Positions 53,073 through 61,435 of a stretch of DNA of 64,000 nucleotides are shown piece by piece. Position 1 is the first letter of the stretch; each line of letters begins with the position of its first letter. The notes under the pieces are model-generated. The model did no database searches and had not been told where the DNA came from. It was given only the letters and a program-made list of their open reading frames with translations. A program made the position numbers and the translations under genes. The DNA is from Laceyella putida. Its GTDB lineage: Bacteria > Bacillota > Bacilli > Thermoactinomycetales > Thermoactinomycetaceae. The stretch lies in the NCBI RefSeq assembly GCF_042665195.1, contig NZ_JBHTBW010000047.1:62001-126000 (forward strand), read 5' to 3'.

Positions 53073-53492
53073 TCAGGCCGGCGAGGAGAGATCGTTGGCC
53101 TTTTTTTGTTGGTGCAGCCATAAGCCTAAGTTTTTGTGCGAATCGAAGCGACGTTCAAACATTTCCGGAGAACAGAGGAGATGGACGGTTTCCACTTGCC
53201 GCAATCCTTTCAGCAAATAGGAAATCATTTTCTGACCGATGCTGGATTGCGGATAACGTTTGTCTACCAACACTTCTTCAATATAGGCGCGAAAATGGCC
53301 ATCGGTCACCGCGCGGGCAAATCCGATCAATTGCTGATTGGCCCATACGCCAACCGCGGGCCCGCCAACCCGAAGCACCGTTTCGATGTCTTCGATGGGG
53401 CGGTTCACGGGATTAGGCTTTTGGTTGTACAAGGACAAAATGGCGGCAGCGGGAATGGAACGCTCTTGATGAAACGCGATTTGAATGCTCAT
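53073..53492 (-). CDS. GNAT family N-acetyltransferase
   Basis: 139-aa acetyltransferase with the GNAT core: VGVWANQQLIGFARAVTDG (beta 2-3), YIEEVLVDKRYPQSSIGQKMISYLLKGL (beta 4 and the CoA pyrophosphate loop, here with SSIGQK), and HLLCSPEMFERRF, NLGLWLHQ near the end. Substrate unknown. The ATG at 53490-53492 has AAGGAGAGG upstream on the minus strand. Its 3' end overlaps the pyr terminator. Confidence 0.8.
   Translation of the reverse strand: MSIQIAFHQERSIPAAAILSLYNQKPNPVNRPIEDIETVLRVGGPAVGVWANQQLIGFARAVTDGHFRAYIEEVLVDKRYPQSSIGQKMISYLLKGLRQVETVHLLCSPEMFERRFDSHKNLGLWLHQQKKANDLSSPA
53075..53107 (+). terminator. Terminator of the pyr operon
   Basis: AGGCCGGCGA pairs with TCGTTGGCCT (10 bp, two G-T pairs) around GGAGAGA, then seven T. 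Most of it lies inside the 3' end of the opposing GNAT gene. Confidence 0.85.
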
Positions 53493-53560
53493 TGCAAATC
53501 CTCTCCTTCATGAATGGATGGGGAAGGGGGAGCGGACTCCCCGGCAAGAAGCGGCAAAAC

Positions 53561-54208
53561 TCATGACTTGTTTTTCTTGTACTCGCGGTAGGAGTACCAG
53601 TAGGTCAACACCAAACCGATGATGATCGCGGCAAATGGCAGGACAGCCCTTTGCGCAATCGGGAGAAAGACGCTGGCGATCATGATCAAGCCGATCGCGA
53701 CAAATACCTTGCTGCCAAAGCGGTGCGTTTTGCGCCAATTATCTTCAGAAGTCAATGTCCATGGGGTGCGGATGCCAAAGAAAAAAGTTTGTCTCACTTG
53801 CGGCAAATAATTGCCTATCGCGGTAAAAAGAATGCCAATAAGCAGTTGCAACACCACAGTCATGTCCAAGCGATATCCAAGGGTGAGCGCCAAGATGCCC
53901 AGAAAAGCGCCGGACATGATCAAGGTCACATATAACATCAATATGGAATACGCTTTCCCGTGGCTCGCATATTTCTCGCGGCGGGGGTCCCAATTCGGTA
54001 GAAACGTGAGCAAGAGAATCATGGCCAACGGGAGAATGCCCAACAGCCATAACATGTTTTTGGAACCGTAATTGTCGATCTCTCCCTTGATGTTCCAATG
54101 AATGGGCACCCGCTCCGGCAAGTTGCCATACACATACAGAAAGATCCCTAACGTCATGATGGCGATAATCCAGGCGAGGATAAGATAAGGCTTGTGCAGA
54201 TGCTTCAT
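53561..54208 (-). CDS. SdpI-like membrane protein (DUF1648 plus SdpI domain)
   Basis: 215-aa membrane protein with about six helices. The N-terminal DUF1648 part has LPERVPIHWNIKGEIDNYGSK; the C-terminal SdpI part has the signature FFFGIRTPWTLTSEDNWRKTHRFGSKVF. B. subtilis SdpI gives immunity to the SdpC killing peptide and sequesters the repressor SdpR. The start ATG (54206-54208) overlaps the stop of the ArsR-type gene. No SdpA, SdpB or SdpC homologue is in the window, so a role in immunity is only possible. Confidence 0.82.
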   Translation of the reverse strand: MKHLHKPYLILAWIIAIMTLGIFLYVYGNLPERVPIHWNIKGEIDNYGSKNMLWLLGILPLAMILLLTFLPNWDPRREKYASHGKAYSILMLYVTLIMSGAFLGILALTLGYRLDMTVVLQLLIGILFTAIGNYLPQVRQTFFFGIRTPWTLTSEDNWRKTHRFGSKVFVAIGLIMIASVFLPIAQRAVLPFAAIIIGLVLTYWYSYREYKKNKS

Positions 54209-54477
54209 GATGTTTCGTTCTCCTTTCCGCTCACATCCATGAGCCATTTGATCACATCCTGAAACACGGTGGTGTTGAGAGAGTAGACGATAAATTGGCC
54301 TTTTTTTTCTGCCAAAACCAGGTCGGCGCTTTTTAGAATGTTGAGATGGTTGCTGATGGACGGTTTTGAGATTGAGAAGTGGTCTGCGATTTCTCCTGCG
54401 GTGAGATCTCGTTCTCTTAGCAAATCTAAGATTTGACGACGGGTGGGATCAGCTAACGCTTTAAAAACGGTGTTCAC
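54205..54477 (-). CDS. ArsR-family repressor, SdpR-like
   Basis: 90-aa winged-helix regulator. The GTG start (54475-54477) follows GAGGTG. ALADPTRRQILDLLRERDLTAGEIADHFSISKPSISNHLNILKSADLV covers the whole helix-turn-helix and wing. There are no cysteine pairs for metal sensing, which favours the SdpR/YczG-like branch over arsenic or cadmium sensors. Coupled by a 4-bp overlap to the SdpI-like gene, forming a repressor/membrane-protein pair. Confidence 0.85.
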   Translation of the reverse strand: MNTVFKALADPTRRQILDLLRERDLTAGEIADHFSISKPSISNHLNILKSADLVLAEKKGQFIVYSLNTTVFQDVIKWLMDVSGKENETS

Positions 54478-54489
54478 TGTTCACACCTC

Positions 54490-54540
54490 AATTAGATAAT
54501 TAGATAATTAACTAAATAACTTATAATCTAACTGTATCAT
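54490..54540 (-). promoter_or_regulatory. Probable operator/promoter of the sdpRI-like pair
   Basis: TTAGATAA occurs twice in tandem (54492-54499 and 54500-54507) and is followed by the related TTAACTAAATAA, all in an AT-rich stretch directly upstream of the repressor gene. Tandem near-palindromic sites here suggest autoregulation. The exact promoter hexamers are not clear. Confidence 0.45.
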
Positions 54541-54684
54541 GCAAGGAAGAAAAAGGCAAGCGGGGACACTTAAATATGTTGAACAGTGAGGGAGGATGGA
54601 GAAAATGCAGTGATGTTGTTCGGAAATAATGGAAGGGGCGTTGCTGTACCCTGTGGGTGTAAGCTGGTTGCGAGAAGCTTGCAT

Positions 54685-54714
54685 GAAAAAAGGCCCCAGC
54701 CAAACGGCTGGGGC
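54685..54714 (-). terminator. Terminator of rqcH
   Basis: A 9-bp perfect GC-rich stem, GCCCCAGCC with GGCTGGGGC, loop of four, and T6 on the minus strand. Confidence 0.93.
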
Positions 54715-54728
54715 GCCATCTTCCATTC

Positions 54729-56453
54729 TTATTTGGACCCGGTCTGGTCTGTCTGCAACAGGCGCTTTACGACCTCTTCATCCGGTGTGACATAAAGGGT
54801 TTGTTGCTGCTCATAGATCACGAATCCAGGCCGGGCGCCTGACGGTTTTTTCACATGCTTGACTAGCGTGAAATCGACGGGCACTTGGCTTGATTCGCGC
54901 GCTTTGCTGTAATAGGCGGCCAAGATAGCCGCTTCCCGCAGGGTCTGTTCGCTGACGGTTTTGGAACGGATCACCACATGGGAGCCGGGAATGTCTTTTG
55001 TGTGAAGCCATGTATCCGTTGCGTGGGCCAACTGATGCGTCAAGTAATCATTTTGCTTATTGTTTCTTCCCACCAAGATGGGGGTGCCATCCGTGGCCTG
55101 GACGGAAAGCGGGGCGGGAGCCTCTTTTTTCTTCCGCTGTTGTTTTTTCGGCTGCGCTTTGAGCCAACCCTGTTCCTCCAGTTCCTCACGAATCTGTTCG
55201 ACATCCCTTAAGGTCGAGTTTTCCAATTGCACCAACACGGATTCAAGGTAGGCCTTCTCGTCCTTTGCCTTGGCGATTTGCTCCACATTCCACTTCTTGG
55301 CCGCTTTCAGTTTGTTGTACTTCTTGAAATAACGTTGCGCGTTTTCTGAAGGGGTCAACAGCGGATCAAGCGCAATCGTTATCTCCGGCGCGTTTTCATC
55401 GTAATAGTTCATCACTTTGGTTTCGGTGTCGCCCCGTTTGATCTGATGCATGTAAGCTGTGATCAGTTCCCCATAGATGCGTAACGTTTCCGCTTGTTCG
55501 GCAGACTCGAGTTCAGCAGTCAGGATGGCAATTTTCTTTTCGTTTTTGTCAATCTCGTTTTTCAACTTGCGGATGAGATCGACTGTTTGTTGCCGCACCC
55601 GGTCCCGTTCCGCCTTGCCATAAAAAAAGTGTTCCAAACACTCGCTCATCGTGGCGTAACTTTTGGACTCCCCCGTCACATGGGTCAGCGGCCACAAAGA
55701 GAATAAGCTTTTGTCCGCCGTTTTGGTGATCGTCGGCACATAGTCGTGCCGCTTCGCCTTCTCCATCACTTGATGAAACGCTTCCCACAGCCGGTCGCGG
55801 GTGGCCACCCCAGCCGAGTGAACGATTTCTTTGGCGGTCAAGGGACCCAGTCCCGTAAAGCGCTGTACCATCTGTTTGTCCAATCGCCCGCTATTGTAGT
55901 CAAACCCGGCGATAAATGACTGTTTGTCTATTTCCAGCGGATTTTTTTTGTCTTGGGCGGGTGGGGCCACATAGGCCGCGCCAGGGTAGATTTGTCGATG
56001 TTGGCTGACCGCATGGCTGACCCGCTTGATGCCATCAATGATTGTCTGTGTTTCAGGGTCGACCAGAATGATGTTGCTGTGACGGCCCATGATCTCGATG
56101 ACGAGCCGGCGGGTCACTTCATCACCCAATTCGTCGCGGGAGCGGAAATCGAAGTGAATGATCCGTTCCATATCCACTTGCGCAATCGCTTCCACAATCC
56201 CGCCTTCGCTGTGTTTGCGCATAAGCATGCAGAACATCGGCGGCTCTTTGGGGTTATCCTGCGGGGCGTCCGTGAATTGGACACGCGCATATGCGGGATG
56301 TGCGGATAACAGCAATTTATGATTCTGTCCCTGAGAGCGGATATGAAGAACCAATTCCGCATCGCCCGGCTGATAAATTTTCGTGATTCGTCCTCCAACC
56401 AGCCTTTGCAGTTCGTGTACGATTGCATGAGTAACAAGTCCATCAAATGACAT
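54729..56453 (-). CDS. rqcH: NFACT-family ribosome quality control factor RqcH
   Basis: 574-aa homologue of YloA/FpbA and of eukaryotic Rqc2/NEMF. It binds stalled 50S subunits and recruits tRNA-Ala to add alanine tails. NFACT-N domain from MSFDGLVTHAIVHELQRLVGGRITKIYQP, HhH region TGLGPLTAKEI (about 205-215), coiled coils (about 285-430), and NFACT-R domain with ILVGRNNKQNDYLTHQLA, DTWLHTKDIPGSHVVI and the terminal YVTPDEEVVKRLL. ATG at 56451-56453 with AAAGGATG. Divergent from the Ca-ATPase gene, as yloA and yloB are in B. subtilis. Confidence 0.93.
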   Translation of the reverse strand: MSFDGLVTHAIVHELQRLVGGRITKIYQPGDAELVLHIRSQGQNHKLLLSAHPAYARVQFTDAPQDNPKEPPMFCMLMRKHSEGGIVEAIAQVDMERIIHFDFRSRDELGDEVTRRLVIEIMGRHSNIILVDPETQTIIDGIKRVSHAVSQHRQIYPGAAYVAPPAQDKKNPLEIDKQSFIAGFDYNSGRLDKQMVQRFTGLGPLTAKEIVHSAGVATRDRLWEAFHQVMEKAKRHDYVPTITKTADKSLFSLWPLTHVTGESKSYATMSECLEHFFYGKAERDRVRQQTVDLIRKLKNEIDKNEKKIAILTAELESAEQAETLRIYGELITAYMHQIKRGDTETKVMNYYDENAPEITIALDPLLTPSENAQRYFKKYNKLKAAKKWNVEQIAKAKDEKAYLESVLVQLENSTLRDVEQIREELEEQGWLKAQPKKQQRKKKEAPAPLSVQATDGTPILVGRNNKQNDYLTHQLAHATDTWLHTKDIPGSHVVIRSKTVSEQTLREAAILAAYYSKARESSQVPVDFTLVKHVKKPSGARPGFVIYEQQQTLYVTPDEEVVKRLLQTDQTGSK

Positions 56454-56721
56454 GATTCGTTCATCCTTTTCTCGTTCTTCCCAACCATTGTATCACAAAT
56501 CGGCGGCCAGCTAGCCGGAGCATGCTGATCCCTTTGCCCCGGGGAGTGAAAGTGATCTTGTTGTTGACTGGAAGGCACTGCGCCCAATTATGGCCTTCCT
56601 CCACGCGGCCAGGCTTTCATCCTTGGGTTGCAATGAAAGGGCATGGAGCTTTTTTGTTTCATGTTTGCTCGCTCGTTTGAATACATTGTTCAAAGAGAGA
56701 GTGGACAAAGGGGGAAGAACG
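56454..56721. other. Divergent intergenic region/leader before the Ca-ATPase gene
   Basis: It holds two inverted repeats on the plus strand: GGAAGGC/GCCTTCC (about 56570-56600) and CTTTCAT/ATGAAAG (about 56613-56640). A TTTTTT follows about 56652. The first has no T-run. This could be a 5' leader with regulatory structure, but I recognise no riboswitch class. Confidence 0.35.
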
Positions 56722-59469
56722 TTGTCAGAACGAGCTCGTTGGGTAGATTGGGAAATTGAGCAAGTGGCTGCTCATTTTCAGGTGGATCTTGAGCGTGGCT
56801 TAAGCGACAAAGAGGCCAAAGACCGGTTGAAACAAATCGGCCCCAACCAGCTGGCGGAAGGGGAAAAAGCCTCCTGGTTGTCATTGTTTATCGAGCAGTT
56901 TAAGGATTTTATGGTGTTGGTGCTTCTCGTCGCCACGCTCATTTCCGGATTGCTGGGGGAATATACGGATGCGATTGCCATCATCGCCATCGTGTTGTTA
57001 AACGCCTTATTAGGCTTCATTCAGGAGGTGCGGGCGGAGAAGTCGCTCAGCGCATTGAAAAAGCTGTCCGCACCGACGGCCAAGGTTTTGCGGGAGGGCG
57101 CCTGGGTGCAAGTCAATGCGGTTGAACTGGTGCCCGGCGATGTGATCCGGTTGGAGAGCGGAGATCGCATTCCTGCGGATATCCGCTTTGTGAAAGCGGA
57201 AGGCCTGTACGTGGAAGAATCCGCCTTAACCGGGGAATCGGTGGCTGTGACCAAACAGTCGGCACGTTTGCCGCAAGCTGAAGTTCCGTTGGGTGATCGC
57301 AAAAACATGGGTTATATGGGGACGATGGTGGTTCGCGGAAACGGTCTGGGGGTGGTCGTTCACACGGGCATGTCAACGGAGATGGGCCGGATCGCGCATC
57401 TGCTGGAGAGCACGGAGACGATGGACACCCCGCTCAAACGGCGGTTGGAGCAACTGGGCAAAGTGTTGATCATGGTCGCTTTGTTATTGACGGCGTTGGT
57501 CGTGTTTACGGGGATTCTGCATGGTCAAGATGCTTACAAGATGTTTTTGGCCGGGGTGTCGTTGGCGGTTGCGGCGATTCCTGAAGGATTGCCGGCGATC
57601 GTGACAATTGCCCTCGCTTTAGGGGTTCAACGGATGATCAAACGGCAGGCGATCGTTCGCAAATTGCCGTCGGTCGAAACGCTGGGCTGTGCCACTGTCA
57701 TTTGTTCAGATAAGACAGGCACGTTGACCCAAAACAAGATGACCGTGACCCATATATGGTCGGAAGGCAAGCTGATACGGGTTTCCGGGAGCGGTTATGT
57801 GCCCGAAGGGGAGTTTCAGCTCGCGGGGGAACGCGTGGCGGTAGAGAAGTGGCCGGGCTTGCGCCGTTTGTTGGAAGTGGCGGCCTTGTGCAATAATGCC
57901 CAGCTGTTGCAAAAAACAGAGAAAAACGGTTTGATCAAAAAGAAAGAAGCGTGGATGATCCATGGCGATCCGACAGAAGGGGCCCTGTTGGTCGCGGCGG
58001 CGAAAGCGGGGTTGGACAAAGAAAGCTTGGTGGCAGAATGGACAAGGGTGAAAGAGATTCCGTTTGATTCAGAGCGGAAGATGATGTCCGTCATCCTGTC
58101 GCGGCGCGGCGGGGGCTCCATGCTGTTCTGCAAGGGCGCTCCCGATGTGTTGCTTGGGCGGTGCACGCATCTGTTGGAGCAAGGGCGAAAAGTGCTCTTA
58201 ACCGATGCCAAACGGGAACAGATCTTGCGCCAGAATGAAGAGTTGGCGAGCATGGCTTTGCGCAATTTGGCTTTTGCCTATCGGGACCTGGATGTCCAGA
58301 GCGCTTCCCTTAAAGAATGGCAATACGAGCAGCAGTTGGTTTTTGTCGGCCTGGCTGGACTGATCGATCCCCCGCGCACGGAGGTGAAAGAGGCGATTCG
58401 CGTCTGCAAGCAGGCAGGGATCAAAACCGTGATGATTACGGGCGACCATCAGACCACCGCGGTGGCCATCGCAAGAGAACTGGGGATCAAGCGGGCGCAA
58501 GGTTTGACACTGACCGGACAAGATCTCTACAATATGAGTGACGCAGAGTTTTACAAGAAAGTGAATGAAGTAGATGTGTACGCCCGCGTTTCGCCCGAAC
58601 ACAAGCTGCGGATTGTGAAAGCATTGCAGCAGGCGGGCCATGTGGTGGCCATGACGGGAGACGGGGTGAACGACGCCCCCGCCATCAAAGCGGCGGACAT
58701 CGGGATCGCCATGGGCATCACCGGGACGGATGTTTCCAAGGAAGCCTCTTCCTTGATTTTGGCTGACGACAATTTTTCCACAATTGTCTCAGCCGTGGAG
58801 GAAGGCAGGAATATCTATGAAAATATCCGCAAGTTCATCAGTTACTTGCTGGCGAGCAACGTCGGAGAGATTCTCATCATGTTTTTGGCGATGTTGGCCG
58901 GTTTTCCATTGCCGCTGGTGCCGATTCAGATCTTGTGGGTGAACTTGGTGACGGATGGTTTGCCCGCGATGGCGCTCGGCATTGATCCGGCGGAGGAGAA
59001 TACGATGGTGCGATCCCCGCGCAATCCTCGGGAAAGTGTGTTTGCCCGCGGAGTGGGCTGGAAGATTGTCACGCGGGGCCTGCTGATCGGCGCCTGCTCG
59101 CTGTTGGCGTTTTGGGTAACCTATATGGAAGCGCCGGATGACTTGGTTCGAGCGCAGACGGTCGCTTTTGCCACACTGGTGTTCTCGCAGCTGGTCTATG
59201 TATTTGATTGCCGCAGTCAAGGAACGATCTTCCAACGCACGCCTTCAGACAATATACCTCTCGTCTTGGCTGTGCTCTCATCGGCCTTGCTCTTGTTGGC
59301 GGTGATCTACTATGCGCCGTTGCAGCCAGTTTTCCATACGGTTCCTTTGGGATTGCGCGAATGGATATTGGTTTTGGTCACGTCGACCCTACCCGTTATT
59401 TTGGCTGGCATCCTTGACTTGCTCCGCCCAATGGCCAATCGTGCGAAACGGCTTGTGCACAGCTCTTGA
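56722..59469 (+). CDS. yloB: Calcium-translocating P-type ATPase, SERCA-like
   Basis: 915-aa P2A-type pump. TTG 56722 after AGGGGGAAG is the most likely start; GTG 56701 is possible, and longer frames would add an unrelated N-terminus. Order: N-terminal cation-ATPase domain (AAHFQVDLERGLSDKEA), TGES of the A domain, membrane motif AAIPEGLPAIV, phosphorylation site DKTGTLTQNKM with Asp about 330, KGAPDVL in the nucleotide domain, TGDGVNDAPAIKAADIGIAMG, then VNLVTDGLPAMALGID in helix 6. Helix 4 and 6 residues fit Ca2+ transport. B. subtilis yloB sits in the same place beside yloA. Confidence 0.9.
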   Translation: MSERARWVDWEIEQVAAHFQVDLERGLSDKEAKDRLKQIGPNQLAEGEKASWLSLFIEQFKDFMVLVLLVATLISGLLGEYTDAIAIIAIVLLNALLGFIQEVRAEKSLSALKKLSAPTAKVLREGAWVQVNAVELVPGDVIRLESGDRIPADIRFVKAEGLYVEESALTGESVAVTKQSARLPQAEVPLGDRKNMGYMGTMVVRGNGLGVVVHTGMSTEMGRIAHLLESTETMDTPLKRRLEQLGKVLIMVALLLTALVVFTGILHGQDAYKMFLAGVSLAVAAIPEGLPAIVTIALALGVQRMIKRQAIVRKLPSVETLGCATVICSDKTGTLTQNKMTVTHIWSEGKLIRVSGSGYVPEGEFQLAGERVAVEKWPGLRRLLEVAALCNNAQLLQKTEKNGLIKKKEAWMIHGDPTEGALLVAAAKAGLDKESLVAEWTRVKEIPFDSERKMMSVILSRRGGGSMLFCKGAPDVLLGRCTHLLEQGRKVLLTDAKREQILRQNEELASMALRNLAFAYRDLDVQSASLKEWQYEQQLVFVGLAGLIDPPRTEVKEAIRVCKQAGIKTVMITGDHQTTAVAIARELGIKRAQGLTLTGQDLYNMSDAEFYKKVNEVDVYARVSPEHKLRIVKALQQAGHVVAMTGDGVNDAPAIKAADIGIAMGITGTDVSKEASSLILADDNFSTIVSAVEEGRNIYENIRKFISYLLASNVGEILIMFLAMLAGFPLPLVPIQILWVNLVTDGLPAMALGIDPAEENTMVRSPRNPRESVFARGVGWKIVTRGLLIGACSLLAFWVTYMEAPDDLVRAQTVAFATLVFSQLVYVFDCRSQGTIFQRTPSDNIPLVLAVLSSALLLLAVIYYAPLQPVFHTVPLGLREWILVLVTSTLPVILAGILDLLRPMANRAKRLVHSS

Positions 59470-59487
59470 TCCGAGAGGAGAGACAGA

Positions 59488-60327
59488 ATGAACTTTACGA
59501 AGATGCATGGCTTGGGCAATGATTTCATGTTGATTTATACACCGACCACTCCCGACTTCACCCGGCTTTCCGCGCTGGCGCCCCAAATGTGTGACCGGCA
59601 TACCGGGGTGGGGGCCGATGGGATTGCCGTACTCTATCCATCTGCCGTGGCTGACATCGCCATGAGAATTATCAACAGTGATGGAAGCATCGCCGAACAA
59701 TGCGGGAATGCAATGCGCTGTGTGGCCAAATATTTTTACGAGCGCCTCAGCGGGTTAAAGACGCATTTTACGATTGAGAGCAAGATTGGTGTGCAACCTG
59801 TTTGGATTGAAACCGAAGCGGGTGTCGCAACAAAAGTTCGCATCGACATGGGCCCGCCGATTTTGGAGCCGGCGCGAATTCCGTTATATCTGGAAGGAGA
59901 CCGCGCCGTGGAGCAAACGATTTCTGTGGCCGGCCAATCGTTTACCTATACAGCGGTCAGCATGGGAAATCCCCATATGGTGATTGCCGTTCGGGACGCC
60001 GCGGCTTTTCCGGTGAATGAGTGGGGGCCTGTGTTGGAGACGCATCCGCTTTTTCCCAACAAAACGAATGTCGAGTTTGTCACCTACCATTCTCCCGAGG
60101 AAGTGACCATGCGGGTGTGGGAGCGCGGGGCGGGTCCTACTTTGGCTTGTGGCTCGGGCGCTTGCGCGACGGTGGTCGCCGGCGTACTGACAGGGCAAAC
60201 GGCAAGGAAGGCGGTTGTGCATCTGCCGGCGGGCGATTTGTTGATTGACTGGAATGAGCAGGATGGGCACGTGTACATGACCGGTCCCGCGGCTTTTGTC
60301 TACGACGGGGTATGGTTGGGAAAGTGA
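59488..60327 (+). CDS. dapF: Diaminopimelate epimerase
   Basis: Converts LL-DAP to meso-DAP, the residue MurE adds to peptidoglycan. 279 aa from ATG 59488, with GAGAGGAGAG upstream. KMHGLGNDFM, DRHTGVGADGI, and the two catalytic cysteines in EQCGNAMRC (Cys72) and LACGSGACATV (Cys221) are seen, plus MGNPHMVI and RGAGPT. Begins 18 bp after yloB. Confidence 0.96.
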   Translation: MNFTKMHGLGNDFMLIYTPTTPDFTRLSALAPQMCDRHTGVGADGIAVLYPSAVADIAMRIINSDGSIAEQCGNAMRCVAKYFYERLSGLKTHFTIESKIGVQPVWIETEAGVATKVRIDMGPPILEPARIPLYLEGDRAVEQTISVAGQSFTYTAVSMGNPHMVIAVRDAAAFPVNEWGPVLETHPLFPNKTNVEFVTYHSPEEVTMRVWERGAGPTLACGSGACATVVAGVLTGQTARKAVVHLPAGDLLIDWNEQDGHVYMTGPAAFVYDGVWLGK

Positions 60328-60343
60328 ATCGGGGTAGATAATG

Positions 60344-60392
60344 ACACCCTCTGCAGGTGGTCTATAACGACCGCCGAAGAGGGTGTTTTCCT
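60344..60392 (+). terminator. Terminator after dapF, possibly bidirectional
   Basis: A two-part stem: ACACCCTCT with AGAGGGTGT, a small internal loop, then GGTGGTC with GACCGCC-type pairing, followed by TTTTCCTTTTC. It lies between convergent genes and may serve both. Confidence 0.82.
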
Positions 60393-60400
60393 TTTCTGGT

Positions 60401-61105
60401 TTAGCCCCAACGGAACGATTCCGGCGGAGGCGGTTGCTTTCGTTTTTTTCTTTTTATCATCCATCCGGTGATCAAGAGGAGAATCAGGATCAGGAGAGTG
60501 AACCCCCAAGCGATGAAGTTGGGGTATCTTACAGATAAGTCGATCGGCGTCACTTTACCTGGAACGATTTTCCATGTGAGCGTTTTGCCGTCCGCGCTGA
60601 CGGAAGTGGCGTTATGTACTCGCGGTTTGAGCGGAAGGGTGAGGATAAAGCGCAGATCGGCTTCATCTTGGACGAATTGGTTCAATTGGGGAAGATTGAG
60701 CCCGTTGAGCCGGGTCATATCCACATTGGCATGGAGTCGCGCTTGATGGAACCATATGCCTTTTTGTAGGTCAATTCGCCGATCTTCCACTTGCAAAATG
60801 GCGAGCGGGGAGATGGTTTGAAACTCGGGGCCGGGCGGAGTGGCTTTCAAGCTTTTCACTTCTTTGCGCGCGATCCAGCCAACGTCGTCCCCATGTTTGA
60901 TCTCTGTCATCTGATATCCAAACCGTTCAAGTCGCCCGCGCAATGGGGCAAATTGGGTGAGCAACAAACGATTCGTCTCCACTTTCAACTCATAGATGCC
61001 CGATCCGTCGGGACGGACCGTCACGTGAAGATGTCCGTTGACGCAACCGCTCAACGTGAATAGGAGAAGGATCAAGCAACAGAGAGTGAGCCCTTTCCGG
61101 TGCAT
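60401..61105 (-). CDS. Predicted lipoprotein with C-terminal membrane anchor, LppM/DUF3153-like
   Basis: 234 aa. ATG at 61103-61105, preceded by GAAGGTGG. The signal peptide (MHRKGLTLCCLILLLFTLSGC) ends in the lipobox LSGC with Cys at about 21, so LspA should process it. Next comes a beta-rich domain beginning VTVRPDGSGIYELKV, then a second hydrophobic helix (about 195-217, AWGFTLLILILLLITGWMI) and a basic Lys/Arg/Pro tail. This resembles LppM/DUF3153 lipoproteins of Gram-positives; function unknown. The family assignment is from pattern only. Confidence 0.7.
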   Translation of the reverse strand: MHRKGLTLCCLILLLFTLSGCVNGHLHVTVRPDGSGIYELKVETNRLLLTQFAPLRGRLERFGYQMTEIKHGDDVGWIARKEVKSLKATPPGPEFQTISPLAILQVEDRRIDLQKGIWFHQARLHANVDMTRLNGLNLPQLNQFVQDEADLRFILTLPLKPRVHNATSVSADGKTLTWKIVPGKVTPIDLSVRYPNFIAWGFTLLILILLLITGWMIKRKKRKQPPPPESFRWG

Positions 61106-61217
61106 GGCACCACCTTCTTTCCACACGGGAGATTTCAACAAAATTATGTCAGACTGGGGGCGGTCATGGCAAGTGAGAGACGGAAATCGAGGGTGTGGGT
61201 TATAATATACAAGAGTG

Positions 61218-61376
61218 TTGTTTAATTATTTTTATTTTTGGTTCAATGACCTTGGATGGGAGGGATCACCTGAAAAGCAGTTCCGCTTCTGGGACGAGGG
61301 CAAGGCGGAAATCACGGTTGCGGCAGGTGGATTGGAGATTGTCAAAGTGAAGAGGGTCGTCAAGAAACCAATATAG
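61218..61376 (+). pseudogene. Possible gene remnant or small unrecognised ORF
   Basis: A frame from TTG 61218 (or GTG 61215) to TAG 61374-61376, about 52 codons. The second half (from about 61256: GSPEKQFRFWDEGKAEITVA...KRVVKKPI) has coding-like composition, while the first codons are AT-rich and hydrophobic. A TATAAT at 61201 is too close to leave room for a ribosome site, and none is seen. I suspect the 3' end of a decayed gene; I do not recognise the family. The rest of 61106-61435 holds nothing else. Confidence 0.25.
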
Positions 61377-61435
61377 ATAAAACGTGCACACTGGTGGTTT
61401 CGCATAAATCACCCGTGATACGGAAAGGAGTCACG

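Noticed and set aside
56590..56721. N-terminal extension of the Ca-ATPase to ATG 56590
   Set aside because: The added 44 residues do not match P-ATPases, contain the leader inverted repeats, and have no ribosome site; TTG 56722 has one.
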